This document shows, in pieces, positions 59,017 to 64,000 of a stretch of 64,000 nucleotides of DNA. Numbering within the stretch: the stretch's first letter is position 1; each line of letters opens with the position of its first letter. The notes under the pieces are model-generated. The model was not told the origin of the DNA. It did not search any database and was given only the letters and a program-made list of their open reading frames with translations. The DNA comes from an uncultured Gammaproteobacteria bacterium (GTDB lineage Bacteria > Pseudomonadota > Gammaproteobacteria > Eutrophobiales > Eutrophobiaceae). A program made the translations under genes and the position numbers. The DNA lies in assembly GCA_958295485.1 (NCBI GenBank), contig OY282354.1, positions 2,496,001-2,560,000 on the forward strand. Direction: 5' to 3'.

Positions 59017-60759
59017 TCAATAGCCGGTGAGAAAATCCGGAAAGATAAAATGATTCTCCGTTGTATATTCATCCCACAAGGCCAACATTTCCTGCAATTT
59101 TTCCGGCTGTGACGACGCCAGATCGTTTATTTCCGCGGGGTCCTCCGCCAGGTTGTACAATTGCCACTGACCGGGTTTCATTGCCGGCAGGCGCGCATCG
59201 CGGGCTTCAATGCTGGGAATATGGATAATCTTCCAATCGCCCTGACGTATGGCCTGCTTGCCAAACAACTCCCAACCCATGTAGTCACCCGGTTGGCGGA
59301 TGGAATCACTCTCGCCTGTCAAGACAGGCGCTATGGAGCGCCCCTGCATGGCCAGCACTTCCCTGCCCTGGAACATGCCGGCGCCGGGATGCTTGACATC
59401 GGCAAGTTCGAGTAATGTGGGCATGATATCCTTAACCGTTATAAGGGAATCATTCGTTGCCGCGACCTGCATGACACGCGGGTAATGGAAAAACGCCGGC
59501 GCGAGCACTCCGCCCTGGCCGGGGTATCCCTTGAACATGCGCAGCGGCGTATTGCCTGCCTGGCCCCAGTTTGGGCCGTACCAGACATAGGAGTCGGCGT
59601 TACCGATGTTTTGATAGCTGTTGTCGCAACACTTCCTCGACCACTCCGCGACTTCAGGAAAACTGTGCTGCATGGCGTGGCCTTCCGGGCCATTATCCGA
59701 CATGAAGAAAATGATGGTGTTTTCGTATTCACCGATCTCTTTGAGATAATTAACCATCTCACCGATATGCACATCCACGTCATCAAGCATGGCCGCATAT
59801 ATCTCCATGATTTTGGACTGGTAACGTTGTTCCTCATTGCTCAATTCATCCCAGGCTTTCTCATCATTTAATCGGGGAAAAGGTTCGATATCCGCATCAA
59901 TTAGGCCCAAATCCTTGAGATTTTGCAGGCGCGAGCTTCGTAGCGCGTCGTAACCAGCATCATATGCCCCTTTATATTTGGCGATGGATTCCTGTGGCGC
60001 CTGCATTGGCCAGTGAGGCGAGGTATAGGCGAGATAGGCAAAAAAGGGTTTGTCATCATCCAGGCCGCTATCGATATATTCCATCATGCGTTCGGTGTAA
60101 AAGCGGGTGGAATAAAATCCTTTGGGTAACTTTTCCAGTTTCACTCCGTCTTCCCGGTAGAGGGCTTTGCCCGGGCCAATAATCGGTAACATGTTGTCGA
60201 AAGCGCCGGCGCCGCCTTGCAGCAGCGCAAATGATTTTTCAAAACCTCGCGCCGCCGGACTGGTTTCTTCCGTGAGTCCCAGGTGCCACTTGCCGGTCAT
60301 ATAGGTGTTGTAGCCCGCATCCTGAAGCAATTCGGAGAGCGCGGCGACGCGGAAGTTCAGGTAGCCTTCATAACCCGGGTTGCCCTTCTGGTTTGGCGCC
60401 AAGTCTTCCGCCATGTTGCCGAGCCCTGCGTTATGGCTGTCCGTACCGGAAAACAACATCGCTCTTGTAGGCGAACAGTTTGGGGCCACATGATAGTTAG
60501 TCAACATGACGCCGGCGCGGGCCAACGCATCGATGTTGGGCGTTCTTATTTCACTACCGAAGATACCAAGATCATTAAATCCCACGTCATCCACAACGAT
60601 GAGCAGGATATTCGGACGAAAATCAGCCCCATTTTCTAAGGTGGCTGCCGTATCCATCTTTCCGGCAGCGCCTTGTCCTTCGGGAGAATCAAAATCCGAG
60701 CAGGCCGCAAGACAAAAAATGAGCGCCGTAAAAACAGCCAAAAAGTGACGTGACAGCAT
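59017..60759 (-). CDS. Lipoprotein sulfatase (arylsulfatase type, Cys-formylglycine)
   Basis: 580 residues. A lipoprotein signal ends at C20 (FCLAAC). Metal-site DD57-58 lie in LLIVVDDVGFNDLG, and the formylglycine motif is CSPTR with C95, so the enzyme needs an aerobic formylglycine-generating enzyme. Other family blocks: TGKWHLG, FFMSDNGPEGHAM, and GWELFGKQAIRQGDWKI. Hydrolyses sulfate esters in the periplasm or at the outer surface. It shares strand with the methyltransferase 6 bp away; the two are probably an operon. Confidence 0.93.
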   Translation of the reverse strand: MLSRHFLAVFTALIFCLAACSDFDSPEGQGAAGKMDTAATLENGADFRPNILLIVVDDVGFNDLGIFGSEIRTPNIDALARAGVMLTNYHVAPNCSPTRAMLFSGTDSHNAGLGNMAEDLAPNQKGNPGYEGYLNFRVAALSELLQDAGYNTYMTGKWHLGLTEETSPAARGFEKSFALLQGGAGAFDNMLPIIGPGKALYREDGVKLEKLPKGFYSTRFYTERMMEYIDSGLDDDKPFFAYLAYTSPHWPMQAPQESIAKYKGAYDAGYDALRSSRLQNLKDLGLIDADIEPFPRLNDEKAWDELSNEEQRYQSKIMEIYAAMLDDVDVHIGEMVNYLKEIGEYENTIIFFMSDNGPEGHAMQHSFPEVAEWSRKCCDNSYQNIGNADSYVWYGPNWGQAGNTPLRMFKGYPGQGGVLAPAFFHYPRVMQVAATNDSLITVKDIMPTLLELADVKHPGAGMFQGREVLAMQGRSIAPVLTGESDSIRQPGDYMGWELFGKQAIRQGDWKIIHIPSIEARDARLPAMKPGQWQLYNLAEDPAEINDLASSQPEKLQEMLALWDEYTTENHFIFPDFLTGY

Positions 60760-60765
60760 GATATG

Positions 60766-61527
60766 TTACGGTTTTCTGGCCCGGATGAGAATGCGGTCGG
60801 TCTTCAGGTAAACCCTCTCGTCATATACCCCCAGGCTGTGATCATCCGCGGGGTTGGCAAACAGGTCCGATTCTGCCTCGATAATAAACCCTGCCTGTTC
60901 CAATGTGGCGCGAACGATAGCGGGTTCGATGCGGTGCAGCTCCTGGTTGTCTTTTCCTTCGAGTCCCACGTGGTCTGTGATGCCTAAGACCCCGCCGGGT
61001 TTCAAGGTCTTTTTGATGCTGAGCAAAATCTCCAGGGACGTGGCTTCGCCTTCCTTGCTGTAATAATAATCATGAAAATTATTTCCCCAGAACGCCAAGT
61101 CCAGTTCCTCATCCAGGCCAAGATCGTCATATTCACTGACATGCAATACCACATTGGGCAATCGGTTGTTGGCCAATCGTTCATCCATGGTCTGCTTGTA
61201 GTAGCCATCGGCATAGATATATAGCACCTGCTCCCGGTTCTGTGAATAGACTTTGCCCTCGGGTCCCACCGCCGCCGCCAACATCTCCGTGCTGTAGCCG
61301 GCGCCGGCGCCGACATCCATGACGTGCATGCCTGGTTTTACACCCAGAAACTTGAACGTCTCGAAGGGCTTTCTCGGCGCGTCCCGGCGAAAGTCCCATT
61401 TATGCCGGTCAGGAGATTTTTGTTGTTGTTCGATCCGTTGTTGCATTTCAGCATATTCATCAGCTGAGCCGGATAATGGATAAAAAAGGAGCAGGACAAG
61501 AAACAGGACAAGGGGATTAATTTTCAT
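60766..61527 (-). CDS. Exported SAM-dependent methyltransferase-like protein
   Basis: 253 residues from the ATG at 61527, which puts a clean signal peptide (VLFLVLLLFYPLSGSA) at the N-terminus; an upstream ATG (61566) adds 13 residues. The Rossmann motif I is MDVGAGAGYST, with later motifs LDEELDLAFWGNNFHDYYY and LKPGGVLGITDHV. Methyltransferases of this kind with signal peptides are widespread in proteobacteria but poorly studied; periplasmic SAM is not expected, so the function is open. Upstream partner of the sulfatase. Confidence 0.82.
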   Translation of the reverse strand: MKINPLVLFLVLLLFYPLSGSADEYAEMQQRIEQQQKSPDRHKWDFRRDAPRKPFETFKFLGVKPGMHVMDVGAGAGYSTEMLAAAVGPEGKVYSQNREQVLYIYADGYYKQTMDERLANNRLPNVVLHVSEYDDLGLDEELDLAFWGNNFHDYYYSKEGEATSLEILLSIKKTLKPGGVLGITDHVGLEGKDNQELHRIEPAIVRATLEQAGFIIEAESDLFANPADDHSLGVYDERVYLKTDRILIRARKP

Positions 61528-61841
61528 GGCATTTTTCTCGATAAAAAAACATTTCTCTTGTGGCAACCCTGGGCAATTCGGGGCCTCTTCGCATTATAAC
61601 CCAATCTCCGGCGCTTCGCCCCGTTCGGCCCCTCTGCCACCTGCCCCGAGAAAAAATGTCGGGTTATCACCCCGTATCGCAGTCTTTAACAAGCCTGTCG
61701 TATAAGATATGCGATTGCTCCTTAATCCAGCAAGGCAACGAAACAAAACAGGCTCCAAACTCCCTGTTAGCGAGAACTGCTTCAATCTCGACCTGGATTG
61801 AGCATCAGCCACCTGATGGACTTGTCAGGGTATCCATAAAT
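61528..61841. other. Intergenic region between the methyltransferase gene and the rRNA operon
   Basis: No supported gene. The short ORFs here have no family features. Confidence 0.5.
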
Positions 61842-61879
61842 AAAAAAAGCCCCTGCCTTTTTGGGACAGGGGCTTTTTA
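61842..61879 (-). terminator. rRNA operon terminator
   Basis: GCCCCTG...CAGGGGC stem with flanking A and T runs, 7 bases beyond the 5S gene in the minus direction. Nearly symmetrical, so usable from both sides. Confidence 0.9.
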
Positions 61880-61885
61880 ATTATA

Positions 61886-62001
61886 GCCCTGGCGGTGACC
61901 TACCCTCGCACGGGAAACCCCGCACTACTATCGGCGCTACGTCGTTTCACTTCCGAGTTCGGGATGGGATCGGGTGGTTCCAACGCGCTATGGCCGCCAG
62001 G
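61886..62001 (-). rRNA. rrf: 5S ribosomal RNA
   Basis: Minus-strand sequence starts CCTGGCGGCCATAGCG, contains CCCGATCCCATCCCGAAC and the loop GAAGTGAAACG, and closes with CACCGCCAGG, the classic 5S terminal helix. About 116 nt; ends approximate by a few bases. It lies 85 bp after the 23S 3' end. Confidence 0.96.
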
Positions 62002-62220
62002 AAATCGGTACTACTGCAATTCGGTTAACTGAAAAGGGGGTCGCGCTACGTCGTCAACGCATATAACAAACCGCTTGAGTGTTATATGGTCAAGCCTCAC
62101 GGGCAATTAGTACTGGTTAGCTTCATACATTACTGCACTTCCACACCCAGCCTATCAACCTCGTAGTCTACGAGGGCCCTTCAGAGAGCTTAAAGCTCTG
62201 GGGAGAACTCATCTTGAGGG

Positions 62221-62256
<36 letters not shown>

Positions 62257-62422
62257 TCCGCACGTAGCTACCCGGCAATGCGATTGGCATCACAACCGGA
62301 ACACCAGGGGTGCGTCCACTCCGGTCCTCTCGTACTGGGAGCAGCTCCTCTCAATTCTCCAACGCCCACGGCAGATAGGGACCGAACTGTCTCACGACGT
62401 TCTAAACCCAGCTCGCGTACCT

Positions 62423-62473
<51 letters not shown>

Positions 62474-62529
62474 AGATGAGCCGACATCGAGGTGCCAAAC
62501 ACCACCGTCGATATGAACTCTTGGGTGGT

Positions 62530-62585
<56 letters not shown>

Positions 62586-63011
62586 AGAACCACCGGATCA
62601 CTAAGACCTGCTTTCGCACCTGCTCGACTTGTCCGTCTCGCAGTCAAGCACCCTTTTACCTTTGCGCTCATAGCACGATTTCCGACCGTGCCGAGGGTAC
62701 CTTCGCGCTCCTCCGTTACTCTTTAGGAGGAGACCGCCCCAGTCAAACTACCCACCATACACTGTCCCCGACCCGGATTACGGGCCCAGGTTAGAACCCC
62801 AAACACACAAGGCTGGTATTTCAAGGTTGGCTCCGCGACAACTGGCGTCGTCGCTTCAAAGCCTCCCAGCTATCCTACACAAGCATATTCAAAGTCCAGT
62901 GCAAAGCTATAGTAAAGGTTCACGGGGTCTTTCCGTCTAGCCGCGGGTACACTGCATCTTAACAGCGAGTTCAATTTCGCTGAGTCTCGGGTGGAGACAG
63001 TGTGGCCATCG

Positions 63012-63072
<61 letters not shown>

Positions 63073-63419
63073 CACATTGTTACTAACTGCAAATGCAGCC
63101 GGCTACTTCCTTTCAGCTCTCTATGTCGCCATAGAGGTCGGACTATATCATCCATCGGTTTTCTTTCGATGGTCTGGCGTATAGTCTCTGGGGATTCCGA
63201 AATGAAATTGAATCAATTTACCTGCGATTGTGGCGTTCATATCGCCGACTTATTGATTTCATTACGGCCTTTCCTGCTGATTATCTGCACCGATCAGATT
63301 TTTACTTCCAATCACTTGTAACTCAAACCCCAGTTACTTGTGATTGATGAGTACTGTCGGATACTCAGACGTTCCAGCATATAGCCAGATTTTTTAACGT
63401 AACTACAGTGGTCCAATTC
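63073..63419 (-). ncRNA. Self-splicing group I intron in 23S helix 69 (L1917 site)
   Basis: The rRNA reads GTAACTAT then a 347-nt insert then AACGGTCC; removing it restores the universal sequence. The insert ends in G. Its guide GTAGTTAC, 13 bases inside the 5' end, pairs with the exon GTAACTAT over 8 bp with the expected U-G wobble at the splice site (P1). A P4-like segment AATCAGCAGGAAAGG and P7 strands GACTATA and TATAGTC, with P8 and CGACCTCTATGG between and after, match the conserved core. No homing endonuclease ORF. Coxiella burnetii has an intron at the same site. Confidence 0.93.
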
Positions 63420-63452
<33 letters not shown>

Positions 63453-63485
63453 CAAGGGCTTCGCCGAAGCTAACCCCATCAATTA

Positions 63486-63520
<35 letters not shown>

Positions 63521-63792
63521 GTCCTCTTACGAGTTTGCAGAGTGCTGTGTTTTTAGTAAACAGTCGCAGCCACCTAGTCACTGCAACCCCTTTCCGCTCC
63601 AGCCGCAGGGCCTTCACGTACCGGGGGCACACCTTCTCCCGAAGTTACGGTGCTATTTTGCCGAGTTCCTTCACCCGAGTTCTCTCAAGCGCCTTAGGAT
63701 TCTCTCCTCGCCCACCTGTGTTGGTTTGGGGTACGGTCTACTATGATCTGAAGCTTAGAGGTTTTTCCAGGAGGCATGGCATCAATCACTTC

Positions 63793-63862
63793 CCCCACCA
63801 CTAAATCGGTCTCTCACCGTTTAGTGTGGCCACCAAATCTCAAAACCGATTTAGTGGTGGGG
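63793..63862 (-). other. Extended hairpin insertion in 23S helix 63
   Basis: Perfect 18-bp arms (63793-63810 and 63845-63862, of the type CCCCACCACTAAATCGGT) enclose 34 nt at the place where E. coli has a short hairpin GGCACTACGGTGCT. The loop carries an imperfect echo of the arm. It may be an expansion segment kept in the rRNA or an intervening sequence cut out by RNase III. Confidence 0.75.
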
Positions 63863-64000
63863 TCGTCATCACGCCTTGAGATTATGTGCCCGGATTTGCC
63901 TAAGCACACTCTCTACACGCTTAAACCGGGACATCCAACACCCGGCTGACCTAGCCTTCCCCGTCGCCCCATCGCAATCATAGCAGGTACAGGAATATTA

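Noticed and set aside
58954..59113. 53-codon ORF (MANVLGLHEDYVIDNN...) after the fused MFS gene
   Set aside because: It runs antisense into the sulfatase 3' end and has no family features; perhaps a gene remnant, but not supportable.

Overview
The window looks like a contig from an uncultured gammaproteobacterium. The evidence is the minus-strand block rpsF-rpsR-DUF2232-rplI-dnaB-alr-radA, the clpS-clpA pair, proteobacterial leuC/leuD, dapE and aceA, and a TonB-dependent receptor. The mix of sulfatase, P450, Fic, Uma2 and a giant repeat surface protein suggests a marine or host-associated lifestyle, but that is inference.

Layout. 1-15,695 is one huge minus-strand gene whose 3' end lies outside the window. 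It encodes a secreted Calx-beta repeat protein built from about 342-bp units. A 28-base G/C homopolymer lies between its possible start codons and its signal peptide. 16-34.7 kb is mostly housekeeping: leuD/leuC, a CDP-alcohol phosphatidyltransferase, dinB, a Sel1-repeat protein, the ribosomal-replication-alr-radA operon, a PfkB kinase, a LOG-family protein, a Uma2 protein with a duplicated tail, dapE and aceA. clpS-clpA follow at 35.3-37.9 kb.

37.9-46.5 kb is a complete type II-C CRISPR-Cas locus: an antisense tracrRNA with its own promoter and terminator, cas9, cas1, cas2, and an array of 53 repeats and 52 spacers. The three cas genes overlap and read rightward. The tracrRNA reads leftward, and base-pairing requires the crRNAs to read leftward too. 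The locus is visibly AT-richer than its flanks. Beside it (46.5-47.7 kb) is a cluster of tiny, partly decayed membrane-protein genes that look like repeated copies of a two-gene cassette, followed by a Fic gene.

48.8-61.5 kb carries an MFS transporter, rmuC, a cytochrome P450, a TonB-dependent receptor, a fused MFS/spermidine-synthase-like/TPR protein, a lipoprotein sulfatase and an exported methyltransferase. 61.8-64 kb is the 3' part of an rRNA operon on the minus strand: 5S and most of the 3' half of 23S. The 23S gene is interrupted by a compact 347-nt group I intron in helix 69 and carries a long extra hairpin further upstream.

The strongest unusual features are the helix-69 intron, the overlapping tracrRNA/cas9 start arrangement, the putative homopolymer switch on the giant surface protein, and the micro-protein cassette cluster.
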